From a virus, in IMG/VR virus record IMGVR_UViG_3300033150_000165, positions 1-25,384 of that record: a DNA stretch of 25,384 nt; one strand, given 5' to 3'. The first letter of the stretch is position 1; each line of letters opens with the position of its first letter. A program made the translations under genes and the position numbers. Below are positions 7,489 through 15,514 of the stretch, one piece after another. Under the pieces are notes generated by a model. The model was not told the DNA's origin. It made no database searches and saw nothing but the letters and a program-made list of their open reading frames with translations.

Positions 7489-9897
7489 TTACTTTGGTTC
7501 AAATTGTTCTAAACCAAACCCGCCTAAAACATCAAAACCCGAAGATTCAAAGTTTTTTGGAGGGGTATTGTTTTGCCGCTGATTAATAAGCTCGCTTTGC
7601 TGTGATGCAACTAATTTAGAGCGGTTGTCTTTACGGTCTTCTTTATTATTTTCTTTTGCAGTTTGAGCTTGAGAGTTTATTTGAGCGAGCTGCATGTTAT
7701 AACTAAACTCTTCACCCATTAATTGCTTCTTGATAGCCGCCTCTTGTTGCAGCTTTTGAATTTCAAATTGGACCTTAGCCTGCTCTAGTTGTATTTTTTG
7801 CTGATTTATAACTTGCTGCTTTTGTGTTTCAGCTAAAGCGGTTTGCTCAGCTAATTGAGCGTTTGCTTGAGCTTGGGCTGCAATGTTGGCTTGCTGCGCT
7901 TGTTGATCACGCTTAGCTTTTTGCTGCTGCCTAATCTTTAAAAACTCGTTAGCGGTTTTTATATTTGCAATGTTCCTAATATCTATTGCGTCATCTAGAC
8001 CAATTAATCCAGCCGATAAAGCTGTTTGTATATTGTTCTCTAGTTTTGCTTTTTCTTCATCATCTGGCATTAGTTCTAAAAATATGCCAAAGTCATGCAT
8101 CTGCAGTGAGGCTAATTCTTCTAAAGTGCCTACGTTGTAATTACTTACAGATTTTTTTAAAGATTCCGCTGTTAGTGGGTACGCTAAAGCGTCTGCTAAT
8201 CGAAGCGCAATATTTTCACACGTTGATAACGTAATAAACAATTGAGCCTGTAATATGTGCCTTGTAGCTGTATTAGAATTAGCCGCTGCTATTTTTTGTA
8301 ATCCCACCAAAGCATTTTTATCCGGTGTACTACCGTCTCTTGCTTCATTTAAGCCGGTTACGTCACGAATCATTTGTAAATAATACTGATATGTAGATAT
8401 TAAAGCCGAAAGTTTACTCATACCATTAGACGACTGTAATTCTTGAATTGGTACTTTACCCCTATTAATATCACCATCTTGTGTTAGGCTCCTGCCCACA
8501 ATACTACCGGTCTGGAAGTACATATTAAGCGCTTCCGCTGGGTTATAATTTGTTCCGTTTCCTAAGTCAACTTCGGCTAAGCCATCAACATCAAGATAAA
8601 CACCGTCGGGCACCACCCTACTAATAACTTGCTGCATTTTCAAATGTGTTATTTGAATCATATCAGCAAATCCAGTTATTCTATTTACCAAAGAATCTAT
8701 TCTACCCTTGTACATTCTTGGCGCACAAATTGAATAATTCATTTTTATTTTAGTTGTATCAGCAAATGGGCGAGTCATATTTTCTGCTAAATCCCATTTG
8801 AGCATTTTATTGTAGCCTAGTACTTTAGCCCCGGAATATAAAACCTCTATGCTTCGGCCCACTCTTTCAAAGTTATCATTTTCAGGCGGGTTAAATGTAT
8901 CTGGCTTTTCTAAGGCTTTTTCTAGGCCAGCATCATTTCTTTTAATTTTAAATACTTGATCGTTATATGTTTTGTATTCAAAAAATAAAATATTAATTTG
9001 GTTGTCGTCTGTTCCAGCCCCGTAATAATTTCTTAAATGATTATTAGGACTGCTGCCCCACTTTTGTATTTCAGATAACTCTTGATCTGATAAATACGGA
9101 AATTGTTTTTTAACTTCTGCTAATGATATTGTTTTAACTTCACCAACATAATATAAATCTTCAAAGTTTGGGTCTTCCGTATAAGAATACACCATACTAG
9201 CCGGGTCAACATATTCAACCTTTACACCGTCAGAAGGGTTAAAATTTGTTTTTGTAGCACCAATGCCAGTAACAACTAAATCATAAAGAACCCGCTTTCG
9301 CAGCTCGTCGTATCTATTTTTATCTAATATAGTATTAATAGCTTCTTCTTCGGCTATTTCTACAGATTCTTTAAACTCAAGCTGCATTTTTAGTGAAAGC
9401 TCGTTTACATCGTTGGGGAGTTGCTCTTTGTTTGTTGAATATAAATTTAGCCCCAATGTACTTTCTACATTATCTAAAAAATCTTTTGCTGTCATATCGC
9501 GTTGCAAGCGCTCAGCATAATCTGTTCTTTTCTTTAAAGACTCAGGGTCCTGAGCAAACGCCTTTATTTCATAACTCCTTTGCGACATTCCATTTACAAC
9601 AATGTCAACAAACTTAGCTATCACGGGAATTGGTTTCCAATCTAAATTTAAATAAGATAAATCACCGTTAATTGCCAACTCATCTTTGTATTTTTGTATA
9701 GGCTGCTCTCCTCTGGCGTATAGTTTTAGCCTGTGAAAATTTTGGAAGTTAGCTGTAAACCTATCATTACCTCGGTTATTTCTAAACCATTCGTTTTCGA
9801 TAGCTCTGCCTACAGCTGCGCCGTATTCTAAATTTAGCTTTTCCACCGCGGGTACCACCTGGTCGGGAAATGAACTATTGTAGCTACTATATACCAT
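7489..9897 (-). CDS. Portal protein
   Basis: This 802-aa protein forms the dodecameric DNA gate at one capsid vertex, judged from its place directly after the large terminase (one stop-start junction, TAAATG) and before the scaffold. The size suits large portals of short-tailed phages. The N-terminal half includes LYARGEQPIQKYKDEL and NLDWKPIPVIAKFVD, a membrane-free beta/alpha body, and a central region with VTGLNEARDGSTPDKNALVG that I recall from such portals. The last 150 residues or so form an Ala/Gln-rich helix from QQQKAKRDQQAQQANIAAQA through QEAAIKKQLMGEEFSYNMQL. This fits the long coiled-coil barrel that extends into the capsid in P22-type portals. No nuclease or protease motif is fused to it. 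Confidence 0.87.
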   Translation of the reverse strand: MVYSSYNSSFPDQVVPAVEKLNLEYGAAVGRAIENEWFRNNRGNDRFTANFQNFHRLKLYARGEQPIQKYKDELAINGDLSYLNLDWKPIPVIAKFVDIVVNGMSQRSYEIKAFAQDPESLKKRTDYAERLQRDMTAKDFLDNVESTLGLNLYSTNKEQLPNDVNELSLKMQLEFKESVEIAEEEAINTILDKNRYDELRKRVLYDLVVTGIGATKTNFNPSDGVKVEYVDPASMVYSYTEDPNFEDLYYVGEVKTISLAEVKKQFPYLSDQELSEIQKWGSSPNNHLRNYYGAGTDDNQINILFFEYKTYNDQVFKIKRNDAGLEKALEKPDTFNPPENDNFERVGRSIEVLYSGAKVLGYNKMLKWDLAENMTRPFADTTKIKMNYSICAPRMYKGRIDSLVNRITGFADMIQITHLKMQQVISRVVPDGVYLDVDGLAEVDLGNGTNYNPAEALNMYFQTGSIVGRSLTQDGDINRGKVPIQELQSSNGMSKLSALISTYQYYLQMIRDVTGLNEARDGSTPDKNALVGLQKIAAANSNTATRHILQAQLFITLSTCENIALRLADALAYPLTAESLKKSVSNYNVGTLEELASLQMHDFGIFLELMPDDEEKAKLENNIQTALSAGLIGLDDAIDIRNIANIKTANEFLKIRQQQKAKRDQQAQQANIAAQAQANAQLAEQTALAETQKQQVINQQKIQLEQAKVQFEIQKLQQEAAIKKQLMGEEFSYNMQLAQINSQAQTAKENNKEDRKDNRSKLVASQQSELINQRQNNTPPKNFESSGFDVLGGFGLEQFEPK

Positions 9898-12183
9898 TTA
9901 TATTATTTTTGAACTGTATCCTTTATTATCATACTTTTTAATACTTAAAGTATGCGATTTTATTATTTTTTCCGCCCTGGGGCTATATTTGTTTTTATTA
10001 CAAGCCATTATAGCTAAGCCTGAGCTAATAGAAGCATCGTGCTTAGTTCTGTTGTTAATATTAAATTTACCCCAATCTTCTAATGTGTTTTGAAAATATG
10101 TAGTTCCGTAAGTGTTATCACTCAATAAGCCTACATGATTTTCTATATAACTTTCAATAGCGGCTGCATGGGCTTGTTTAATATCTTCACTTGAGTTGGG
10201 CATTCCGCCTATTTCTTTTTCTGTAACCGAAAGCTTATTTAAAAGCTTATCTGGGCGGTTCATTGAAAATCCTCTATAACCCCTTCTTTTTAAATAATAT
10301 AATAATCGAGGCTTATTATTTTCAGCTAATATTGGCATGCCATAAAACACTAAAGCCATAAGTACGTCTTCAAAAAATATTTCAGCCGTCTGTGGTCTTG
10401 AAATATATTCTAAAAAAAACGTATTAGCCGGGGCATCTTCTAGGCTAAACTTAGTTAAGCCATGCAAAGATCCTTTAGACCCTTTACCATCAGTCGTTCC
10501 TGATATATCATAACTATCACAGCCAAACGCACCCATATGTTCATTGCCTGGATATTTTATACCATTTTTTATTATTACACGGTTTTGTTGGTTTTTATTA
10601 GGAATCCAAGATATTAAAAATCTTCCATCTTTATTAGGTGAAAATATTACTCTTGTGTCTTGAATACCGTTTTCCCAATAAAAGCTTCCGCGCGTTACAA
10701 TGCTAGAGTTTTTTAAATCTTCATTGTAATCTATTTGCTGATATATTTTGGTTAGATTAAACAAAGACTCTTTAGCCTCATCCCTAAAAGCATGCTGCTC
10801 AGTTCTTGGAAATTGGCGATAATATTCATTCAGTCCATCTTGATCACTTTTAAGACCGTCAACTTCATTTTGCCAATGCTCAATAACTCCCTGATCTATC
10901 GACTCTCCGTAAGGGCCTTGAATGGGCTTTTCCGGTGTGTTGAATACAGGTATCCCATAAGAGTTAATGAATCCTTCGTAGTTCCATTCCATAGGTATGA
11001 ACAAACTATATAGTCCCGAGCTAGTCTGTCCATTGCGATTTCTTTTTGTAACATCTGAAGCGTAATATAGTTTTTTAAAATTCTTTCCTCCTTTGTCTAA
11101 AGAGTTAGATGTTGAGCCCATCATACACTTACCTACGATCCTGGATCCTAAACGTAAACACGTTTTTGTTACGCGCCAGTTATTTAATATATTGTCAGGT
11201 CTCTCCCATTTACCGCTTTCATCGTGAACTAATAGTTTTAGTTTTTCACCATCATAGCTGTTATCACCTGTATTTTTCCAGTCAATAGTTGTGTCTAACC
11301 CCTCAAGCTCTTCTGGGTTTTCACCTTGATCAAGTTTTCTTCTAGTTAGTTTTGAAGCAGGAACCCTATATGCTAATTCTGTTTTCGGACGGTCCATACC
11401 GTCTTGTATTGGTTTAAAAAAGAAAGGGTAATTTACTGATATGGGTACTACCTTATCTGTAAACATTTTTTTAGCATCACCCCCTGATTTTGATAAGATA
11501 CCGAATCTTGAATCTGAACTGATTGTTGCCAGGTTAACAGTTTCGCCTGATGCCATGAATGAGAAACCTGATCGTCTGTTTTTGAGGTAGCACATACCGT
11601 AGCATCTTTGATCTGCTTTGCAAGCTTCCCAGAATATAAAGAATAATCTGTTTGACTCCCTAAAGTCTGCTGCCCCAACATCAATTTTACTCCACTGCTC
11701 CCAGAATATAAAGAATAATCTGTTTGACTCCCTAAAGTCTGCTGCCCCAACATCAATTTTACTCCACTGCAGGTACATAAAGTGAGTGCCAGTGACGTAA
11801 GTAGCCAAGCCCTTATTATAGAACCAAAATCCCTGCGATCTGCGATTAAATTCTTGATCAATGTAGTCATAATATTTATCTTTGAAATACTCAGGCTTCG
11901 TGTTCCATTCAAATACACTTTTAATTTTTTGCAACTCTTTAGGGTAATCTAATCTACCCCATTTGTCTGCTTTAAAAGTGTGCACGTTTGTTTCTTTAGG
12001 CAACGCTATTTTTAGGTTTTGTATTTCATATATTTCACCTATCTGTCCGGTTTTGCTTATTACTACAACGTCATATTCTTTGTTATAGCCATATTCCCAT
12101 TTTTTATAACGGTTGTTTTTCTTAATCACGCTTTTTTTAATGTGATCAGGTAAAACCTTATATAATGTTTGCTCGTATATCAT
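9898..12183 (-). CDS. Terminase large subunit (packaging ATPase-nuclease), with internal duplication
   Basis: This 761-aa protein is the DNA-packaging motor. The ATPase part shows a deviant Walker A (LKNRRSGFSFMAS, residues 200-211), a Walker B (KLLVHDE, 316-322, catalytic Glu322) and a coupling-type Ser/Thr segment (GSTSN, 356-360). The nuclease part shows the RNase H-like acidic set: Asp in GCDSYD (554-559), Glu621 in ILAENN, and Asp716 in KHDASISSGLA. Residues 140-163 are repeated exactly as 164-187 by a 72-bp tandem duplication just before Walker A; without it the protein would be 737 aa. The start at 12183 overlaps the preceding 91-aa gene by ATGA. The family call is strong. Whether the duplicated protein is active is unknown, and an assembly error is possible. 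Confidence 0.93.
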   Translation of the reverse strand: MIYEQTLYKVLPDHIKKSVIKKNNRYKKWEYGYNKEYDVVVISKTGQIGEIYEIQNLKIALPKETNVHTFKADKWGRLDYPKELQKIKSVFEWNTKPEYFKDKYYDYIDQEFNRRSQGFWFYNKGLATYVTGTHFMYLQWSKIDVGAADFRESNRLFFIFWEQWSKIDVGAADFRESNRLFFIFWEACKADQRCYGMCYLKNRRSGFSFMASGETVNLATISSDSRFGILSKSGGDAKKMFTDKVVPISVNYPFFFKPIQDGMDRPKTELAYRVPASKLTRRKLDQGENPEELEGLDTTIDWKNTGDNSYDGEKLKLLVHDESGKWERPDNILNNWRVTKTCLRLGSRIVGKCMMGSTSNSLDKGGKNFKKLYYASDVTKRNRNGQTSSGLYSLFIPMEWNYEGFINSYGIPVFNTPEKPIQGPYGESIDQGVIEHWQNEVDGLKSDQDGLNEYYRQFPRTEQHAFRDEAKESLFNLTKIYQQIDYNEDLKNSSIVTRGSFYWENGIQDTRVIFSPNKDGRFLISWIPNKNQQNRVIIKNGIKYPGNEHMGAFGCDSYDISGTTDGKGSKGSLHGLTKFSLEDAPANTFFLEYISRPQTAEIFFEDVLMALVFYGMPILAENNKPRLLYYLKRRGYRGFSMNRPDKLLNKLSVTEKEIGGMPNSSEDIKQAHAAAIESYIENHVGLLSDNTYGTTYFQNTLEDWGKFNINNRTKHDASISSGLAIMACNKNKYSPRAEKIIKSHTLSIKKYDNKGYSSKII
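11627..11770 (-). repeat. Exact 72-bp tandem duplication inside the terminase gene
   Basis: The bases 11627-11698 and 11699-11770 are identical over all 72 positions and directly adjacent. The unit is 24 codons, so the reading frame is kept. Flanking bases differ, which sets sharp borders. The absence of any substitution implies a very recent event or a sequencing/assembly artefact. Confidence 0.97.
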
Positions 12184-12455
12184 TGTGATCTACCTTCTGC
12201 AAAACCTTTAAACGAACTTGCTCGTGTATTATTTTCTTTTCCGTCAAGCATAGCTTGCTCTTCTTCTATGCGATTTAAAATTTCAAAGGCATCGAATATA
12301 GCTAGCTTTTTGGTAGCTGCTGCATTTTTAAGTCGGTCAGCCGAAACATCATCTTCAGTATTAGTGATAATTTTTTCTTCTGCAACTTTTATAAGTTCGC
12401 TAACCGCGCGCCGCCCAGCTTGGATTATACTCTTTTTCGTTTCCTTTACGGTCAT
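12180..12455 (-). CDS. Candidate terminase small subunit
   Basis: This 91-aa helical, charged protein lies immediately upstream of the large terminase and overlaps it by four bases (ATGA), the usual place for a small terminase. The block SADRLKNAAATKKLAIFDAF (about residues 38-57), followed by EILNRIEEE, predicts one long helix suited to a ring-forming oligomerisation domain. I recall similar sequences next to terminases in marine phages, usually unannotated. The N-terminus (residues 1-30) is basic-amphipathic, with no clear helix-turn-helix. The protein is short for a small terminase, which lowers confidence. It also overlaps the upstream gene by 56 bp in another frame. It could instead be an unrelated packaging accessory. 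Confidence 0.5.
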   Translation of the reverse strand: MTVKETKKSIIQAGRRAVSELIKVAEEKIITNTEDDVSADRLKNAAATKKLAIFDAFEILNRIEEEQAMLDGKENNTRASSFKGFAEGRSQ

Positions 12456-13005
12456 ATTTAATTACAATGTCATTTGATTTCATACAATATAAGCGCTCGT
12501 TGTCTATAATAAACTCAAACTCGCCAAAGGGTGTAAACCCAATTAAGTCCCCCGGGCTTATTTTAAGCGCTTCTAACGTCTTATTTCCATATTTTAATAT
12601 ACCAACTAGGGGCTTCTCAAAATTAATTGAAAACATAGCGTCTTCTTTAATAGGTTTTATAAAACAATATTCTAAATTCGTGTACCAGGTTTTATCTTTT
12701 TTATACATATAAACTTGATCCATATTAACAAAATACAAATCATTTTTAAAATATGTACTACCATTTTTTTCTCTGCCTTTAATATCATAATATCTTCTAA
12801 ATATGTTATGATGTATAATGACTTTATCACCTGGCTCTATATTTGTTTTAAAAGCTTTAGGTGTAGCAACAACAATAGCTTCTTTGCTTATATAGCGAAA
12901 GGACTCTATATTGGTATTCAATATTAAATCATTGTTGCCAACTTTTTTCTTGTTATTGTATCTATCCTCTGCGGGTTTAACAATAAAACTATACAGGCTT
13001 TCCAT
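12400..13005 (-). CDS. Tandem (two-domain) GroES-like co-chaperonin protein
   Basis: I read this 201-aa protein as two successive GroES folds. Domain 1 (about residues 4-101) runs SFIVKPAED, then a mobile-loop-like GNNDLILNTN (23-32, LIL in place of the IVL tripeptide of E. coli GroES), SKEAIVVATP for the GEVLAVG strand, EPGDKVIIHH (57-66) for VGDIVIFN, and YFKNDLYFVNMDQVYMY (85-101) for the terminal strand. Domain 2 (112-186) repeats this: YCFIKPIKED, PLVGILKYG, SPGDLIGFTP (150-159) and IIDNERLYCMKSNDIVIKY. Its mobile loop is very short. The gene lies next to the terminase genes, about 5.5 kb from groES-groEL, and overlaps both neighbours. The fold call is mine, by eye; a structural role unrelated to GroEL remains possible. 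Confidence 0.68.
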   Translation of the reverse strand: MESLYSFIVKPAEDRYNNKKKVGNNDLILNTNIESFRYISKEAIVVATPKAFKTNIEPGDKVIIHHNIFRRYYDIKGREKNGSTYFKNDLYFVNMDQVYMYKKDKTWYTNLEYCFIKPIKEDAMFSINFEKPLVGILKYGNKTLEALKISPGDLIGFTPFGEFEFIIDNERLYCMKSNDIVIKYDRKGNEKEYNPSWAARG

Positions 13006-13232
13006 TAATACTCTAAATCATACTCAACGGATATTGCCATGTTTTGATTAAACTTTTTCCATGGCAACACCTCGTTTTGTTTTTTTATATATATGTTGTA
13101 AGAGTTGTCAGTATTGTCAAATAATATATTTGATATTTCGTGCCCGCCATAAACCTGCTGCCCTACAGAATAGTGCATTGCGTCGTTTTTATAATCAGAG
13201 CCAATACTGATTTTTCTTATATTATTGTCCAT
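13005..13232 (-). CDS. Small protein of unknown function (beta-rich)
   Basis: I do not recognise a function for this 75-aa protein. It shows alternating hydrophobic residues suggesting a small beta fold: YSVGQQVYGGHEISNILFD, NIYIKK, then WKKFNQNMAISVEYDLEY at the C-terminus. No signal peptide, membrane segment or Cys cluster is present. It overlaps the coiled-coil gene upstream by 11 bp and the two-domain GroES-like gene downstream by one base (TAATG). It is therefore real, co-translated and probably made in similar amounts to its neighbours. I recall similar pairs of small genes near terminases in marine phages, but no assigned role. Confidence 0.65.
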   Translation of the reverse strand: MDNNIRKISIGSDYKNDAMHYSVGQQVYGGHEISNILFDNTDNSYNIYIKKQNEVLPWKKFNQNMAISVEYDLEY

Positions 13233-13458
13233 CTTTATTTAGCTCTGTGTATTCTCCAGTCTCAAGATTAATATTTACTTGGCCGTATTCAGCTTCAAGT
13301 TCTTTTTTATAATCCTCTACTTTTTTACTAACATTTGCAAACTCATGCAGCACCCCGTGCTTTTGGGCCTCTAAATAACCTACTTGATTTAATAGTTCAT
13401 TTAGTTTATTTTGCTGCTCGCGTATTTTAGTTAATTGCTTATCTTTAATTTTTGTCAT
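13222..13458 (-). CDS. Small coiled-coil protein of unknown function
   Basis: This 78-aa protein is mostly one predicted coiled coil: residues 5-60 show heptad-like spacing of Leu/Ile/Val with many Lys/Glu/Gln (QLTKIREQQNKLNELL, then VSKKVEDYKKELEAEYG). The end (EYGQVNINLETGEYTELN) looks like a short beta hairpin. No catalytic or metal motif is seen. It follows the holin gene by 19 bp of A/T-only leader and overlaps the next small gene by 11 bp. Position just after the holin could suggest a spanin or holin regulator, but it has no signal or lipobox, so I do not claim that. A packaging or assembly accessory is equally possible. Confidence 0.65.
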   Translation of the reverse strand: MTKIKDKQLTKIREQQNKLNELLNQVGYLEAQKHGVLHEFANVSKKVEDYKKELEAEYGQVNINLETGEYTELNKDGQ

Positions 13459-13477
13459 TTAATTTAATTTAAGTTAA

Positions 13478-13873
13478 TTATTTTGATTGCATGGATTTTG
13501 CTTTCTCCCAGCTACGACCTACAAAATAGGCTCCATACACTGTAACTAAAAGTGTTTGAAATATAGGTATATATTCTTCAGCAATGCTAAACTCACCTAT
13601 ATTGCCATCAAAAAACGCACAAACTGTAAATATAACAGTCAAGTATGTTAATACTAATGGTCTTATATTTTTAGACAACTTAGAATCAGAAGCCATATCC
13701 GCCTGCCATCTTGCTGTAACCTGCTCTTGCGCTTCTTTATCTGCTTTTTCTAGTATTTCTGTTATAAGGCGTTGCGCTTCTAATTTTTCTTCTTTAGTTG
13801 TAGTTAAGTTATCTAAAACTTCACCGACCTCTTTTATAACAGAACCAGTAAGCCACTGCCAAATTTTTTTCAT
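13478..13873 (-). CDS. Holin (3TM / GTA-type holin family)
   Basis: This 131-aa protein begins with an amphipathic helix (IWQWLTGSVIKEVGEVLDNL, residues 4-23) and a charged helical linker (24-68). Two clear hydrophobic segments follow: about 72-88 (PLVLTYLTVIFTVCAFF) and 102-118 (IPIFQTLLVTVYGAYFV), then a basic tail. The TTTKEEKLEA linker and SKNIRPL just before the membrane segment match the three-TM/gene-transfer-agent holin pattern I know from marine phages, with the N-terminal helix as the weak third membrane element. It is translationally coupled to the upstream DUF4846 gene (TAATG overlap), which makes a lysis cassette. It should form inner-membrane lesions at the end of infection. Confidence 0.8.
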   Translation of the reverse strand: MKKIWQWLTGSVIKEVGEVLDNLTTTKEEKLEAQRLITEILEKADKEAQEQVTARWQADMASDSKLSKNIRPLVLTYLTVIFTVCAFFDGNIGEFSIAEEYIPIFQTLLVTVYGAYFVGRSWEKAKSMQSK

Positions 13874-14604
13874 TATATTTTAAATCTTTTTAAATTGTTT
13901 TCTGTAAACCAAAAACCTATATTAGGCACTTCATCTATATTAAACCAAACTGTATTATTTTCGGTATTTATTAATATATGATGATCTTGCGCCGGCATAA
14001 AGCTTTGTGATATCATTATTTTTTTATCTCCACATTCGTTTTCTATTACATCTACAATAGTTACTGCGTGACCTGGAAATCCGCCTATAACAAATATATC
14101 ACCAGCGGACATATCATTTATAGTTACATGTTTTGTGTCATACTTATTTATCGACCACGTTCCAGCGTAAGACCATATAACGGCCATATATTTATTAAAG
14201 CTTTTAAATGTGTTGCTTAGCTTTTTTTGTTTTAAAAACTCGCTATAGCTATACCTTGTTCCATCTGTGAATGTAAATACTATTTTATCTACATTACCTT
14301 TATCAAAATGGTACCAGGCCCTAAAGTACATTGCTGCATCTGCGCACTGATGTAAATCTCTTTTACCAATGCTGTAATCAAACTTTGCCGCATAATAATT
14401 ACCCAGCCCATATACAGCATAACCATCATAAGTTAGCACTTCTTCTATTTTTATCTCTTTATTGATTAACCATTTATGGTAATCCGTTGTAACTATTCTT
14501 TTATAACTTTCTGGTATTTTAAAGTAATTTGATATAGAAAGTTCATCTTGAGCATTGGTAATGCTTAAGCAAAGAAAAGCTAAAATAAAAACTAGCTTTT
14601 TCAT
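13873..14604 (-). CDS. Secreted DUF4846-family protein, candidate exported lysin
   Basis: This 243-aa protein has a Sec signal peptide: MKK, a hydrophobic core LVFILAFLCLSI, and probable cleavage after ITNA (residue 18). The mature part carries hallmarks of DUF4846 as I know it: DGYAVYGLG (60-68), the Cys block QCADAAMYFRAWY (86-98), YAGTWS (146-151), AGDIFVIGGFPGHAV (167-181) and SQSFMPAQDHHIL (199-211). Cys87 and His179 could form a papain/NlpC-like catalytic pair (inference). The family is typical of Bacteroidota cells, so the gene was probably captured from a host. Coupling to the holin suggests it attacks the cell wall from the periplasm, but its substrate is unproven. An envelope-modification role is the alternative. 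Confidence 0.78.
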   Translation of the reverse strand: MKKLVFILAFLCLSITNAQDELSISNYFKIPESYKRIVTTDYHKWLINKEIKIEEVLTYDGYAVYGLGNYYAAKFDYSIGKRDLHQCADAAMYFRAWYHFDKGNVDKIVFTFTDGTRYSYSEFLKQKKLSNTFKSFNKYMAVIWSYAGTWSINKYDTKHVTINDMSAGDIFVIGGFPGHAVTIVDVIENECGDKKIMISQSFMPAQDHHILINTENNTVWFNIDEVPNIGFWFTENNLKRFKI

Positions 14605-14618
14605 TTTATTAAATTAAA

Positions 14619-15512
14619 TTATTTATTTCTATTAAAAAAATTTGATATATTAGTTGGCAATTGTGCCGTTGGCTTTGGAGAACTCAACTGAATTGGTTTT
14701 GGTTTTAAAATTACAGGTTCGTAAGGAGCAGCCTTCGCAGCTTGTCTATATTGTTTTCGCAATGCTGGTAAATCTCCCACATATTGCATTAATCTGGAGG
14801 GGTATATTTTTCCGTCTACCATTCTTTCTTTAATCCTATCCTCATCTATGTGGCCGTATTCTTCTAAAAATTGTTGTGATTCCTCTTTTGTCATGCCTCC
14901 AAAATCGCGGGGATCTGCAAAACTAGCGGCTTCCTTTAGGCCGTAGGTAAGGTTTCCTGGATTGTAAACATTCAACCCGTCGCCTGTTTGAATTGTAGAA
15001 TGAGATGTTACCCCGTACCCGTAGCTGGCTCTAGTAACGTCCCCTTCTTCTGGTGTACTACCAGCGGGCCTTAGTTCAAATCCAAGCTGGGGTGCTACTG
15101 CGTCAAATTGATCGTTGCCCGGTATTATCGGCATTTTGTCGCCAGGCTTGTACGTAACATTATTTATAGTTACTCCGTCTGGCCCAACTGAATTAGGCAC
15201 AGTGACGCCTGCTTCTCGCATTATACTACACGCATAAAGTGAACAAGCCGAGCCTCCTCTTTCTTTTAGCCATTCATATGTTTTTTGAGGAACCACCCCC
15301 GCTCCAGTTACTGGCCCTTCCCCGCCGTAATTCACGGTATATTTATCCGTCCTCACGGCGGCTTCAGCGGTCTCATCAATTCTAGCTCTAATCCCCATTA
15401 CTCTTTTACGCTCAGCGTCTAATGCTTGACGTGCTGCAATACGCCGATCTCTTAACTCATCTTTTGTAAGGTTATCTGTATTATCAGTAGGATTGTCAAT
15501 TTTAAAAGCCAT
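14619..15512 (-). CDS. NlpC/P60-like cysteine hydrolase, probably virion-associated
   Basis: This 297-aa protein has a basic helical N-terminus (15-50), then a probable papain-like hydrolase domain. SACSLYACSIMREAGVTVP (88-106) aligns by eye with the DCSG...YVFREAG.LP nucleophile block of NlpC/P60 enzymes, making Cys90 the nucleophile. EEGDV (155-159) and TSHSTIQTGDGLNVYNPG (169-186) correspond to the GD strand and the catalytic His (His171). The region 205-255 is acidic then basic, and the C-terminus is Pro/Lys-rich. There is no signal peptide, so it should act from the virion during entry or be released by the holin. It begins MAFKIDNP, nearly the same start as the 102-aa gene nearby. Enzyme class is a reasoned guess. 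Confidence 0.6.
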   Translation of the reverse strand: MAFKIDNPTDNTDNLTKDELRDRRIAARQALDAERKRVMGIRARIDETAEAAVRTDKYTVNYGGEGPVTGAGVVPQKTYEWLKERGGSACSLYACSIMREAGVTVPNSVGPDGVTINNVTYKPGDKMPIIPGNDQFDAVAPQLGFELRPAGSTPEEGDVTRASYGYGVTSHSTIQTGDGLNVYNPGNLTYGLKEAASFADPRDFGGMTKEESQQFLEEYGHIDEDRIKERMVDGKIYPSRLMQYVGDLPALRKQYRQAAKAAPYEPVILKPKPIQLSSPKPTAQLPTNISNFFNRNK

Positions 15513-15514
15513 AT

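Noticed and set aside
11448-11918. Minus-strand 156-codon frame over the terminase duplication
   Set aside because: A shadow of the terminase gene in another frame. Its apparent repeat is only the 72-bp duplication read out of frame.
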